A DNA stretch of 55,998 nucleotides from Candidatus Azobacteroides sp. (lineage in GTDB: Bacteria; Bacteroidota; Bacteroidia; Bacteroidales; Azobacteroidaceae), in NCBI GenBank assembly GCA_009783445.1, contig WRFY01000120.1:1-55998 (forward strand), written 5' to 3'. The notes beneath the pieces are model-generated. The model searched no databases. It was not told the origin of the DNA and saw only the letters and a program-made list of their open reading frames with translations. Within the stretch, counting starts at the first letter, position 1, and every line of letters begins with the position of its first letter. Position numbers and translations under genes: made by a program. This document shows positions 9,127 to 17,648 of the stretch, piece by piece.

Positions 9127-9726
9127 ATGAAACATTTTTTTCTTTTCCTCCTTCTTCTGTTAACGAGCGTCATTTTTAGCGAGCGCATGCAGGCGCAAAA
9201 AGCGTCTTTTCAAGACAGCATTCCTCCTTTTTTCGTTATAGAAGGAGATACAGTCAAAACAATGGTACTTCGGGATATTTTCATTTATCCTTCTACCGGA
9301 TTCACTTCCTCAGGGCAGGACGAACAATACCGGAAACTCATCCGCGACATAAAAAAAGTATTGCCTTATTCCCAATTGATTTATGCTACACTGATTGAAA
9401 CTTACGAATACATTGCGACTTTGCCGACGAAACAAGAGCGGGAAAAACATTTGAAAAAAATGGAAAAAGAACTTTTCAATGAGTATAAACCGATTTTGAA
9501 AACGATGACTCTTTCCCAAGGTAAATTGCTGATCCGTTTGATAGACCGCGAATGCAGTCAAAGCTCGTACGATATTCTCAAAGCCTTTTTAGGGCCTTTC
9601 CGTGCAGGTTTTTGGAATCTGTTTGCCGGCATGTTCGGTGCAAGCCTCAAAACGGAATGGGATCCCAATGGAAAAGACGCTGCCGCCGAACGAATTATTC
9701 AAATGATCGAAATGGGATTGCTTTGA
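9127..9726 (+). CDS. DUF4294 secreted protein
   Basis: 199 residues with a signal peptide (residues 1-24, ending near MQAQ) and a mature part of charged amphipathic helices. The conserved stretch VEGDTVKTMVLRDIFIYP-like (residues about 38-57) is the hallmark of the Bacteroidota-only DUF4294 family, whose function is unknown. It starts 4 nt after tex and was probably transcribed with it. It is convergent with xth. Confidence 0.85.
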   Translation: MKHFFLFLLLLLTSVIFSERMQAQKASFQDSIPPFFVIEGDTVKTMVLRDIFIYPSTGFTSSGQDEQYRKLIRDIKKVLPYSQLIYATLIETYEYIATLPTKQEREKHLKKMEKELFNEYKPILKTMTLSQGKLLIRLIDRECSQSSYDILKAFLGPFRAGFWNLFAGMFGASLKTEWDPNGKDAAAERIIQMIEMGLL

Positions 9727-9732
9727 GGCAAT

Positions 9733-10506
9733 TTACGTTTCCACATTCACTCCCACCGGACAATGATCGGAATATTCGGCTTGCTGGTAAATTGCCGCGC
9801 TTTTCAGTTTTTCTTTCAGATTTTCCGTCACTATGTGGTAATCGATGCGCCAGCCTGTATTTTTTTCCCGCGATTTGGCACGGAAACTCCACCAAGTGTA
9901 TTGGTTAGGTTCCTGATTGAATTCACGGAAAGAATCCACAAAACCTTCTGCAAGGAAACGGTCGAACCATTCCCGTTCTTCCGGCAAAAAACCGGAAACT
10001 TTTGTGTGTCGTTCCGGATGATTAATATCAATCGGCTTATGACAGATGTTGTAGTCTCCGCAAACAAGCAAACGAGGACGTTCTTTCCGCAATTTCAGCA
10101 AGTAACAGAGGAATAGTTCCAAAAATTCCATTTTGAGATTTTGCCGTACATCGCCCGTTGTTCCCGATGGAATATAGACGCAAACGACTGTCAAATCTCC
10201 AAAATCTGTGCGAATCACCCGTCCTTCTCCGTCATACAAAGGATGCCCGATTCCCATTGCATAAAAATCGGGTTTGATTTTACTGAAAATGCCTACTCCG
10301 CTGTATCCTTTTTTCTGTGCAGAATGAATCAAATGGTAGGAATAACCCAAACTTTGGAATGTAAGCAGGTCAATTTGATCCGGCTGAGCTTTTGTTTCCT
10401 GTACGCAAAAAATGTCGGGACTCTCTTTTTCTAACCAATTCCAAAGGCCCCTGCTGATGGCCGAACGAATTCCATTGACGTTAAATGAAACTATATTCAT
10501 GATCAT
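9733..10506 (-). CDS. xth: Exodeoxyribonuclease III / AP endonuclease
   Basis: Base-excision repair nuclease of the ExoIII family, 257 residues. Motifs in order are FNVNGIRSA near the N-terminus, the metal ligand Glu in [20 protein letters not shown], and the catalytic SDHCPV near the C-terminus. The ATG at 10506 overlaps the speA stop as ATGA, implying translational coupling. An ATG two codons later (10500) matches the usual family start and is the alternative. Confidence 0.95.
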   Translation of the reverse strand: MIMNIVSFNVNGIRSAISRGLWNWLEKESPDIFCVQETKAQPDQIDLLTFQSLGYSYHLIHSAQKKGYSGVGIFSKIKPDFYAMGIGHPLYDGEGRVIRTDFGDLTVVCVYIPSGTTGDVRQNLKMEFLELFLCYLLKLRKERPRLLVCGDYNICHKPIDINHPERHTKVSGFLPEEREWFDRFLAEGFVDSFREFNQEPNQYTWWSFRAKSREKNTGWRIDYHIVTENLKEKLKSAAIYQQAEYSDHCPVGVNVET

Positions 10507-12395
10507 TCCAAATAAGTATATCCGTAAAGTCCTGAACGATAATTAGAAAGAAATTCTTTTCCTTCTTCCACCGAAATTTTTCCTTCTTTTACGGAAGAAG
10601 TAACCCACGATTCCACAGTGCGAACCAATTTTTTTGGGCTGTATTGAACATATTCCAATACATCGGCAACCGTTTCTCCATCAATAATCTGTTCTATTTC
10701 ATAACTTTCCTTGCTTACCGAAATATGAACGGCATTGGTATCTCCAAACAGATTGTGCAAATCGCCCAATATTTCCTGGTAAGCGCCTACCAGAAAAACC
10801 CCTATATAATAAGGTTCTTTTTTATTCAATGTATGCACCGGCAAATGATAAGAATAATTTTTCATGTTAATAAAATTATCTATTTTCCCATCCGAATCGC
10901 AAGTGATGTCTTGCAAGGTAGCTGTCCGGTTCGGTTTTTCGTCCAAACGCGAAAGAGGGACTATCGGAAATACTTGGTCGATAGCCCAAGAGTCGGGTAG
11001 GGACTGAAATAAAGAAAAATTGGAAAAATATTTATCCGGCAGCATTTTCGAAATCTTGCGTAATTCTTCCGGCGCATGTTTCATATTCATGGCCATGTTA
11101 TACACTTCACGCGCTATTGACCAATACAATTTTTCGACCTGAGCGCGGGTAACCAAATCCAACAAACCCAGACTGAACAAATCTAAGCATTCCTCTCGGA
11201 TTTGCTGCGCGTCGTGCCAGGTTTCAATGAGGCGGGGATGATTCATTTCATCCCACAATTTGTATAATTCTTTAACCATTTCGTGAGCATTGTCCGGCAA
11301 TTCCTCGTTTTCGTCCCATTCCGGCAAAGTGGCTGTTTCCAGAACCTGAAATACCAGCACCGAATGATGCGCCGTCAGAGAACGACCGGATTCGGTAATA
11401 ATATTGGGTTGCGGAATGTTATTTTTGATGCAAACGTCGACCAGCGTGGAAATAGAGTCGTTGACGTATTCTTGAATGGAATAATTCATGCTGCTTTCGC
11501 TGACCGAAGAACGAGTTCCATCGTAGTCTACGCCTAAACCTCCGCCAATGTCTACAAAATCAATATCATAGCCTAAATTGCGCATTTGTACATAGAATTG
11601 GGAAGCTTCCCGCAAGGCATTTTTGATTCGCCGAATTTTAGTTACCTGACTACCGATATGGAAATGAATCAATTTCAGACAATCTTCCATTCGGTTTTTT
11701 TCCACAAAATCCAATGCTTCCAATAGTTCGCTCGACGAAAGGCCGAATTTGCTGACATCGCCTCCCGAATCTTCCCATTTTCCGCTTCCTGCACTTGCTA
11801 ATTTGATGCGGATGCCTATATTGGGACGGATTTTCATCTTTTTCGATAAATCGGCGACAAGTCGTAATTCGTTCAATTTTTCAATAACAATGAATATCCG
11901 CTTACCCATTTTTTGCGCCAAAAGAGCCAGTTGAATATAATCTTCATCTTTGTACCCATTGCAGACAATCAAAGAATCGGAATTGGTGTTGATGGCCAAA
12001 ACGGCGTGAAGTTCCGGTTTGGAGCCGGCTTCCAGTCCAATATTGAACTTTTTGCCATGGCTGACAATTTCTTCTACCACTTGACGCATTTGATTGACTT
12101 TGATAGGATAAATGATAAAATTTTGAGCTGTATAATGATATTCTTCGGCAGCTATCTTAAAACAATTGGATATTTTTTCGATCCGATTATCCAATATATC
12201 CGAAAAGCGCAGCAACATTGGCGCTTCTACATCGCGAAGGACTAATTCGTCCATGAGTTCTTTTAAATCGACTGCTACTCCATCCTTTTTAGGCGTAACG
12301 GTAATGTGACCTTTGTCGTTAATGGAAAAATAATCCAAACCCCAGCCATGAATGTTGTATAATTCTGCCGAATCTTCCACTCGCCATTTTCTCAT
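10503..12395 (-). CDS. speA: Biosynthetic arginine decarboxylase
   Basis: 630-residue PLP enzyme of the alanine-racemase-fold class that converts arginine to agmatine for polyamine synthesis. The PLP lysine is Lys99 in [18 protein letters not shown] and [13 protein letters not shown] form the phosphate-binding and barrel segments, and the C-terminal region has the long helical insert typical of SpeA. The length agrees with SpeA orthologues. It overlaps xth by 4 nt. Confidence 0.96.
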   Translation of the reverse strand: MRKWRVEDSAELYNIHGWGLDYFSINDKGHITVTPKKDGVAVDLKELMDELVLRDVEAPMLLRFSDILDNRIEKISNCFKIAAEEYHYTAQNFIIYPIKVNQMRQVVEEIVSHGKKFNIGLEAGSKPELHAVLAINTNSDSLIVCNGYKDEDYIQLALLAQKMGKRIFIVIEKLNELRLVADLSKKMKIRPNIGIRIKLASAGSGKWEDSGGDVSKFGLSSSELLEALDFVEKNRMEDCLKLIHFHIGSQVTKIRRIKNALREASQFYVQMRNLGYDIDFVDIGGGLGVDYDGTRSSVSESSMNYSIQEYVNDSISTLVDVCIKNNIPQPNIITESGRSLTAHHSVLVFQVLETATLPEWDENEELPDNAHEMVKELYKLWDEMNHPRLIETWHDAQQIREECLDLFSLGLLDLVTRAQVEKLYWSIAREVYNMAMNMKHAPEELRKISKMLPDKYFSNFSLFQSLPDSWAIDQVFPIVPLSRLDEKPNRTATLQDITCDSDGKIDNFINMKNYSYHLPVHTLNKKEPYYIGVFLVGAYQEILGDLHNLFGDTNAVHISVSKESYEIEQIIDGETVADVLEYVQYSPKKLVRTVESWVTSSVKEGKISVEEGKEFLSNYRSGLYGYTYLE

Positions 12396-12557
12396 TTCAA
12401 CAATTTAATTTTTATAAGATTATTTTTATGTGTAAATTTGTGGCGAAAATACGAAATAAAATCCGGATTGGAAAAGGAATCTATTTTTTATTCGAAAAGA
12501 GAACGAAAAGCGATGAAAATAATAATACGAATAAAACTATTTTTTAAACAAATATTG

Positions 12558-12590
12558 TTTGATTTTTTCAAACAGTAATTATTAACTTTT
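12558..12590 (+). promoter_or_regulatory. Candidate promoter and inverted repeat before the YtxH operon
   Basis: TTTG at 12558-12561, 21 bases, then TAACTTTT (7 of 8 to TAnnTTTG) at 12583-12590. The upstream element lies inside an inverted repeat TGTTTGA / TCAAACA (12556-12574, 5-base T loop), which could be an operator. Confidence 0.4.
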
Positions 12591-12606
12591 TAAAATTCTT
12601 TTGTAT

Positions 12607-12861
12607 ATGAAAATCTCAAATTTATTTATTGGCCTGGGCGCCGGCCTATTAGTAGGAGCTGCAATTGGTTTGTATTTTGCTTCCAGCGAAGAAGACAAAT
12701 CTCGGTTTATGGACGACATTAATTGCAAAGTGGACAAGGCCAAAAAAGCCATTGGAAAAGCAGTCAACGATGGCTTGGAAGAATTGGACAAAGCCACTGA
12801 AAAGGTAACGAAAGTAGCAAAAGAAACTTTTTCAAAAGCGACAGTAAATCCTGAACAATGA
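12607..12861 (+). CDS. YtxH-like small membrane protein
   Basis: About 84 residues from ATG 12607. One glycine-rich transmembrane helix (LFIGLGAGLLVGAAIGLYFA) is followed by a soluble amphipathic, Lys/Glu-rich helix with repeated Lys-Ala-Thr elements, the YtxH layout. Members are often stress-linked, but the molecular role is unknown. It is first in a tight three-gene unit with the holin-like and unknown proteins. Confidence 0.8.
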   Translation: MKISNLFIGLGAGLLVGAAIGLYFASSEEDKSRFMDDINCKVDKAKKAIGKAVNDGLEELDKATEKVTKVAKETFSKATVNPEQ

Positions 12862-12877
12862 TCTTGAAAAGGGAAAC

Positions 12878-13408
12878 ATGGAATCGGAAAGCAAATTAGG
12901 CGCGTTTATTTCCAAAATAAAAGCGGATGCACAGGAACTAATCGAAACAAAGATTGAAATTCTGAGATTAGAAATCCTGGAAAAGACGTCTATTGTCGGT
13001 TCTTTTCTGATTTATGGGTTCATTGTAATCAGCGTGGTCCTTTTTGCCCTCTTATTTGCCTTTATTGCATTGGGGTTGCTGATCGGAACATGGATGAATA
13101 GCATGGGAGGCGGTTTTGCGATCATATCTCTTGTTTACTTGATAATCTTGGTCATTGTGGTTATCAATCGTAAACATTTATTGACGGATTTGCAAAACGT
13201 GTTTTTAATGGGATTGGATTCGAGTTTAGGTAGTGAAAGCCAGTATGAAAACTGGTGGGCGCAAAAACGCAACTATTTTGGCCGTTATGCTCCCCGTCGG
13301 TATCGCCGTCGTCCACCTTCCAAACCTTTTTCCGAGGAAAGCGAGTATTCGGTAGAAAACGAGAAAAAAAATTCTGACATCACTAATAAAGACGCAAATG
13401 AACTCTGA
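12878..13408 (+). CDS. Phage holin-like (DUF1469) membrane protein
   Basis: 176 residues. An N-terminal amphipathic helix (residues 1-40) precedes two transmembrane helices (about 43-70 and 80-100). The cytoplasmic tail is Arg-rich around 150 (RRYRRRPPSKPF). The layout fits the Phage_holin_3_6/DUF1469 family, which in bacterial chromosomes is not necessarily phage-derived. It starts 16 nt after the YtxH-like gene and overlaps the next gene by 11 nt. Confidence 0.8.
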   Translation: MESESKLGAFISKIKADAQELIETKIEILRLEILEKTSIVGSFLIYGFIVISVVLFALLFAFIALGLLIGTWMNSMGGGFAIISLVYLIILVIVVINRKHLLTDLQNVFLMGLDSSLGSESQYENWWAQKRNYFGRYAPRRYRRRPPSKPFSEESEYSVENEKKNSDITNKDANEL

Positions 13409-13766
13409 CAAATTAACTCCATTAGAAGTTTTGCAAAGGAAAAAAAGTCATTTGCAGAATCAGTTCGATGTCTTAGCCAATGTGTTGGAAGCTGATGTCG
13501 ACTATTTGCGCTGTAATATTGGCGGTCTATTGGGCGAAAGTGCAATATTTGCCGTTGCTTCAAAAATGCCTCCTTTCGTACAAGGATTGATTATGAGAGG
13601 AGGGCAGGAGAAGGAAAGTTCCGGAGAGCCGGAAAAATTCCATATCATGCCTATGCTGAAATTCTTGATGGAAGGCGCAGTAAACATCGTTCCTTTTTTC
13701 ATGAAAGGGAAAAAAGGAATAATTACCGCTTTCCTGCTGAGACAAGCTAAAAAAGCTTTCTTTTAA
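13398..13766 (+). CDS. Unknown protein, third gene of the YtxH/holin operon
   Basis: 122 residues. The first 40 residues are an amphipathic helix (LEVLQRKKSHLQNQFD...), then a Gly-rich segment (NIGGLLGESAIFAV), and a moderately hydrophobic C-terminus (residues about 85-115) that may lie at the membrane. No family is recognised. The 11-nt overlap with the previous gene argues for a translationally coupled, functionally linked set, perhaps in envelope stress. Confidence 0.7.
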   Translation: MNSDKLTPLEVLQRKKSHLQNQFDVLANVLEADVDYLRCNIGGLLGESAIFAVASKMPPFVQGLIMRGGQEKESSGEPEKFHIMPMLKFLMEGAVNIVPFFMKGKKGIITAFLLRQAKKAFF

Positions 13767-13780
13767 CTGAAAGAACGGGG

Positions 13781-13853
13781 ATAACATAGATAACGCTGGT
13801 TTACATGGATTTTTTTTATTAGCGTCTGTAAAAATCAGTGTTATCTGTGTCAT
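13781..13853. repeat. Imperfect inverted repeat between convergent genes
   Basis: Arms 13781-13802 and 13832-13853 match at 18 of 22 positions as inverted copies, all differences being transitions. The sequence type (a GATAACACAGAT-like core) resembles dispersed intergenic palindromes. It lies between the stops of two convergent units and may also act as a two-way terminator. Confidence 0.55.
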
Positions 13854-13873
13854 CGGCGTTCAACCATTTGCCT

Positions 13874-14938
13874 TTAATTATCCGCGTTCAGAAGTACCAG
13901 CTTTTGAGCCAGTTGATGAAATGCAAGTCCTGTAAGAGTCGATTCGTCCAGCGCAACGGGTTTTCCGTGATCGCCACCTTCACAAATACTTTGAACGATA
14001 GGAATTTGTCCTAAAAAAGGAATATGCAATTCTTCCGCCAGTTTTTTCCCGCCATCTTTTCCGAAAAGATAGTACTTGTTTTCCGGCAACTCGGCAGGCG
14101 TAAACCAAGCCATATTTTCGACTAATCCCACAATCTGTACATTCACTTTTTCCCGCGTAAACATATTAATTCCTTTTCGGACATCGGCTAAGGCCACTTG
14201 TTGGGGAGTCGTTACAATCAGTACGCCGTTGACAGTCAATGTTTGTACCAAGGTCAGAGGGATATCGCTCGTTCCGGGAGGTAAATCCACCAGAAAATAA
14301 TCCAGTTCGCCCCAATAAACATCGGTAATAAGTTGTTTCAAGGCATTGCTTGCCATGGTTCCACGCCAGATCAAAGCATTTTCCTTATCCACAAAAAAAC
14401 CGATGGAAAGAAGTTTGACGCCATATTTTTCTACTGGAACGATCCAATCTTTTCCCTCAATCATTTCCATGCAAGGACGAGCGTCTTCTTCTCCAAACAT
14501 TTTCGGTATGCTAGGACCATAAATATCCGCATCCAGAAGACCCACTTTATATCCAGACTGGGCTAAGGCAACGGCCAGATTGGCCGCAACCGTACTTTTT
14601 CCCACTCCGCCTTTTCCGGAAGCTATCGCAAGGATATTTTTTACCTGAGGCAATAATTTTTTCGGCGCCGCCGGCTTCTGTTCTTTGATTTTTGCATGAA
14701 TATTCCCCTTGATATCTATGCCCGAATCGACATAAGTCAAAATAGCCGTTTCAGCCGCTTTGATAAGCGATTTTAGAAACGGATCATTGGGCTTTTCAAA
14801 AAGGATTGAAAAACTCACTTTATTGTCCTCAATACGCATATCGTCTTCAATCATACCCATTTCGACAATATTTTTGCCGGTTCCCGGATAACGGACTTTT
14901 TCCAATGCGTCTAAAATTAATCGTGGATAGAGTTTCAT
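13874..14938 (-). CDS. mrp: Mrp/NBP35-type iron-sulfur carrier ATPase
   Basis: About 354 residues from ATG 14938, which lies 10 nt after the trmB stop; a GTG at 14977 inside trmB is less likely. The N-terminal MIP18/DUF59-like domain (residues 1-85) is followed by a linker and a deviant Walker A ATPase (ASGKGGVGKSTVAANLA, about 107-122). The family delivers Fe-S clusters to apoproteins. The CxxC pair found near the C-terminus of many Mrp/ApbC proteins is absent here (TPAELPENKYYLFG occupies that place). It is the last gene of a run with the lamin-tail gene and trmB. Confidence 0.93.
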   Translation of the reverse strand: MKLYPRLILDALEKVRYPGTGKNIVEMGMIEDDMRIEDNKVSFSILFEKPNDPFLKSLIKAAETAILTYVDSGIDIKGNIHAKIKEQKPAAPKKLLPQVKNILAIASGKGGVGKSTVAANLAVALAQSGYKVGLLDADIYGPSIPKMFGEEDARPCMEMIEGKDWIVPVEKYGVKLLSIGFFVDKENALIWRGTMASNALKQLITDVYWGELDYFLVDLPPGTSDIPLTLVQTLTVNGVLIVTTPQQVALADVRKGINMFTREKVNVQIVGLVENMAWFTPAELPENKYYLFGKDGGKKLAEELHIPFLGQIPIVQSICEGGDHGKPVALDESTLTGLAFHQLAQKLVLLNADN

Positions 14939-14948
14939 ATTCAACTTC

Positions 14949-15713
14949 TTAATAAGATATTTGGAATTTATTTTCACTTTGTTTGCTTCGGTTGAAACTT
15001 CGGTAATGATCCCGTTCGATTTCCACCTCTGGTTCGATATACGTTTCCCTTGCTTCGCAACTAAAACGGATATACTTGACAGACAATCCTCTATCTAACC
15101 ATTGTCGTTCGTAAAACGTTTGGATGGAAAGGATTTCATCAGCCAACGGACTGTTGTACAAGTCGTCTGTCTGAACAAATAGCGGAAAATGATTGGCGCG
15201 AATCATTTCCTGCGTATATTTATACAGAAAAAGACTGTCTGTTTTCAAGTGGATCGTTCCAGAGTCGCCCAGAATATCTTGATAAAGTTTCATAAACCGA
15301 GCGCTGGTCATGCGCTTGTTTGCTTTACTCATTTGCGGGTCGGGAAAAGTAATCCATATTTCCGCTATTTCACCCGAAGAGAAAAAATAAGGAAGACATT
15401 CGATGTGCGTGCGAAGAAAAGCCACATTTGTCAAATGGTTTTCCAACGATTGCCGCGCGCCCGTCCACATCCGCGCGCCTTTGATGTCTACTCCAATGAA
15501 ATTTTTATCCGGAAATAATTGGCTTAATCCAACTGTATATTCGCCTTTCCCGCAACCCAATTCCAATACAATGGGAGAATTGTTCCTAAAAAACTGTTCC
15601 CTCCAATGCCCTTTCATCGCAAAGCCTTTTTCTTGCAAAACCGAATAAGGATATTGAAACACATGTGGAAATTCATTTAGGTCCTTAAATTTCTGTAATT
15701 TGTTTTTTCCCAT
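14949..15713 (-). CDS. trmB: tRNA (guanine-N7-)-methyltransferase
   Basis: Makes m7G46 in tRNA using S-adenosylmethionine. The 254-residue protein has the SAM-binding VLELGCGKGEYTVGLS, the substrate-site IWITFPDPQMSKANKRM and the C-terminal YIRFSCEARE region. An N-terminal extension of about 50 residues is common in Bacteroidota. Its start lies 9 nt after the lamin-tail gene's stop, and mrp follows 10 nt after its own stop. Confidence 0.94.
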   Translation of the reverse strand: MGKNKLQKFKDLNEFPHVFQYPYSVLQEKGFAMKGHWREQFFRNNSPIVLELGCGKGEYTVGLSQLFPDKNFIGVDIKGARMWTGARQSLENHLTNVAFLRTHIECLPYFFSSGEIAEIWITFPDPQMSKANKRMTSARFMKLYQDILGDSGTIHLKTDSLFLYKYTQEMIRANHFPLFVQTDDLYNSPLADEILSIQTFYERQWLDRGLSVKYIRFSCEARETYIEPEVEIERDHYRSFNRSKQSENKFQISY

Positions 15714-15722
15714 CCCTCCAAA

Positions 15723-16829
15723 TTATGGATTAGTCATGATATCTCCAGCAGAGGCGCCATTGACTGCATTACAAGAAGGAACGCCTAATTGAAAATTGCC
15801 TATTCCATCGGGAATACGCGAAAACGAGTACTTTGTTCCGCTGCCATAATCAGGCGTAACGCCATCCCCCCAATTACCGCCATTCGTGCGCGTAAAAGAG
15901 TCTACAAGCGTTTCTCCCGAATTTTTTAGTTCAAATTTTACATTCTGCTTTGGCGAAATTCCATTGGCCCCCGTATATTCGTCAGCGCCTTCTGCTCCGC
16001 CCGATTGTGCAATCGTATAGTATCCTCCTGCGGGAATCGAAGCCGCAGCTTTCCCTGTCCACCACGTTTGCAAATCATTTTTGACCAAAGTATATCCCTC
16101 CAACGATATAGCAACCGTTCCTCTGTTGTAGATTTCCACAAATTTACCATTGCCATCTACTTCATTAATCACCAATTTTTCTTGTGTGGTCGGCGCTAAT
16201 ATTAAATTAGTTGCAGACATGCCATTCAGCTCGTCAGGGGTAGGAGTTGTGAAGTAAAAAGGTCCGGTTCCATCGGGAATACGCGAAAACGATTGATCGG
16301 CAATAGCGTACGGAGCGGTATCTTCAGCTCGGAGACATTGATCTAACACATTTCCGTTAGGGTCTTCGAGTGTGATAACCAATATTCGTTGAGCGGTTAA
16401 ACCGGTTGTAAACGAACCCGGATTATTACGGCCGATCAAACTGAACAATTGACCTGCGCGCGCTACTTGCGTTGCATCGCCCGTCCATGTAAGACGATTA
16501 TCGGTTGGAGGAAAACTTCCGCCATTGGATCCGTTGGCATTATAATAAATTTTGCAACCGGCCAAATTAATGTCCGCCGTACCGGTATTGATCAACTCAT
16601 AAAATTTTTCGTCATCACCTCCTACTCCGCTCACTTCATTGAGTCTGAGTTTTGAATAATCAATAGAAGACGGAGGGGTAAAACTAATACTGTCCAAATC
16701 GGCAATATTGTATTCGTCGACTGTTCCATTCTTTTTGTGTATATAAATTTTGGTTTGCGCATTCATTGCAAATGTTCCAAAAATAAAAGCGGCCGTAAAA
16801 AACAGGCGTAAAATATTTTTTGTTTTCAT
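15723..16829 (-). CDS. Secreted protein with two lamin-tail domains
   Basis: 368 residues. A signal peptide (residues 1-25, ending FAMNAQ) is followed by a short module (KIYIHKKNGTVDEYNIADLDSISF-like, cited in part as GTVDEYNIADLDSISF) common in Bacteroidales secreted proteins. Two lamin-tail-domain-like repeats follow (about 60-200 and 214-365). Each starts with a LxxNEVxGxG segment and closes with SFSRIPDGxGxF. Such domains occur in extracellular proteins and nucleases, but no nuclease motif is visible and there is no T9SS C-terminal signal. It lies between a T9SS sorting-domain gene and trmB. Confidence 0.8.
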   Translation of the reverse strand: MKTKNILRLFFTAAFIFGTFAMNAQTKIYIHKKNGTVDEYNIADLDSISFTPPSSIDYSKLRLNEVSGVGGDDEKFYELINTGTADINLAGCKIYYNANGSNGGSFPPTDNRLTWTGDATQVARAGQLFSLIGRNNPGSFTTGLTAQRILVITLEDPNGNVLDQCLRAEDTAPYAIADQSFSRIPDGTGPFYFTTPTPDELNGMSATNLILAPTTQEKLVINEVDGNGKFVEIYNRGTVAISLEGYTLVKNDLQTWWTGKAAASIPAGGYYTIAQSGGAEGADEYTGANGISPKQNVKFELKNSGETLVDSFTRTNGGNWGDGVTPDYGSGTKYSFSRIPDGIGNFQLGVPSCNAVNGASAGDIMTNP

Positions 16830-16866
16830 GCTAAATAATCAATTAAAATTGTTTTGTTCTTCATTT

Positions 16867-17337
16867 TTATTGTTTTATAAATTTAATAACTTGTTCTCCT
16901 ATTTGCAACAAATACAAACCTTGTTGCAAGGACGACACATCCATCGGAGTAGAATTGTCTTGTGCAAAAATACTTTGCAAAAGCGTCCCTTTCAAGTCGT
17001 ACAGGTTTATTTTTACATTTTTATCCACGCCTACAATAGTCAGATGGGTTTGTACCGGATTTGGAAACACAAAAATAGATGATTCCAATTTTATGTTTTC
17101 GATGCCTGTCTCCTCCGCAAAAAGAAAACTGACGCATGCAATATGGATAGCATCGGCGCCGGATTTCATGTTTACAGTCATTAAACCCTTATCGAAAACA
17201 ATTTTCTGTACCTCCATCAAGGCGTAAGATGTTTCCGTTCCGTCGGCGTTCAAAGTAATTAATTTCCACTCCTGCTCTGCAAAAAGTTGCCCTGCCATGA
17301 GCAAAAGAACTCCTAAAAGAAAATTTTTTTTATTCAT
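16867..17337 (-). CDS. Short T9SS type A sorting-domain protein
   Basis: 156 residues. A signal peptide (1-20, ending LFA) is followed by the same short module as in the neighbour (DGTETSYALMEVQKIVF). The last 75 residues are a type IX secretion C-terminal domain: FVFPNPVQTHLTIVG, INLYDLKGTLLQS, LQQGLYLLQIGEQVIKFIK. There is almost no cargo between signal peptide and sorting domain. It was probably transcribed with the lamin-tail gene 37 nt downstream. Confidence 0.85.
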   Translation of the reverse strand: MNKKNFLLGVLLLMAGQLFAEQEWKLITLNADGTETSYALMEVQKIVFDKGLMTVNMKSGADAIHIACVSFLFAEETGIENIKLESSIFVFPNPVQTHLTIVGVDKNVKINLYDLKGTLLQSIFAQDNSTPMDVSSLQQGLYLLQIGEQVIKFIKQ

Positions 17338-17648
17338 ATACTTCTGTAAATTGATTTTAATTTTTGATGAACAGAGTTACCGTTCAAGATAGTACAATAA
17401 TATTGCAAAATTAAAACAAAAATGCAAAATAAATAGACTTATATTCAATTTATTATTTGAGAAACGATGGAGGCGTAGACAAATATTGAATCTGAAGGAT
17501 TCATATAGAAATAGAAATTAGAGTTTATGAAAATTAGTTTTCGTAGGCCGCGGATTGATTTTAATGCTAAAGTTGTATTCAGCGGTTGAATTTATGCACT
17601 CCCAATCCCAATAATTGTTGAAATAACGCATAAATTGCTTCTTACAAT
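17338..17648. other. Intergenic stretch between tamL and the T9SS protein
   Basis: 311 bases, AT-rich. A TAATTTTG -7-like box lies on the minus strand at 17413-17406, but no TTTG is found at the expected distance. Nothing else recognised. Confidence 0.5.

Noticed and set aside
12878-13408. Prophage remnant because of the holin-like protein
   Set aside because: No phage structural, lysis or integrase genes nearby; DUF1469-type proteins are common chromosomal membrane proteins.
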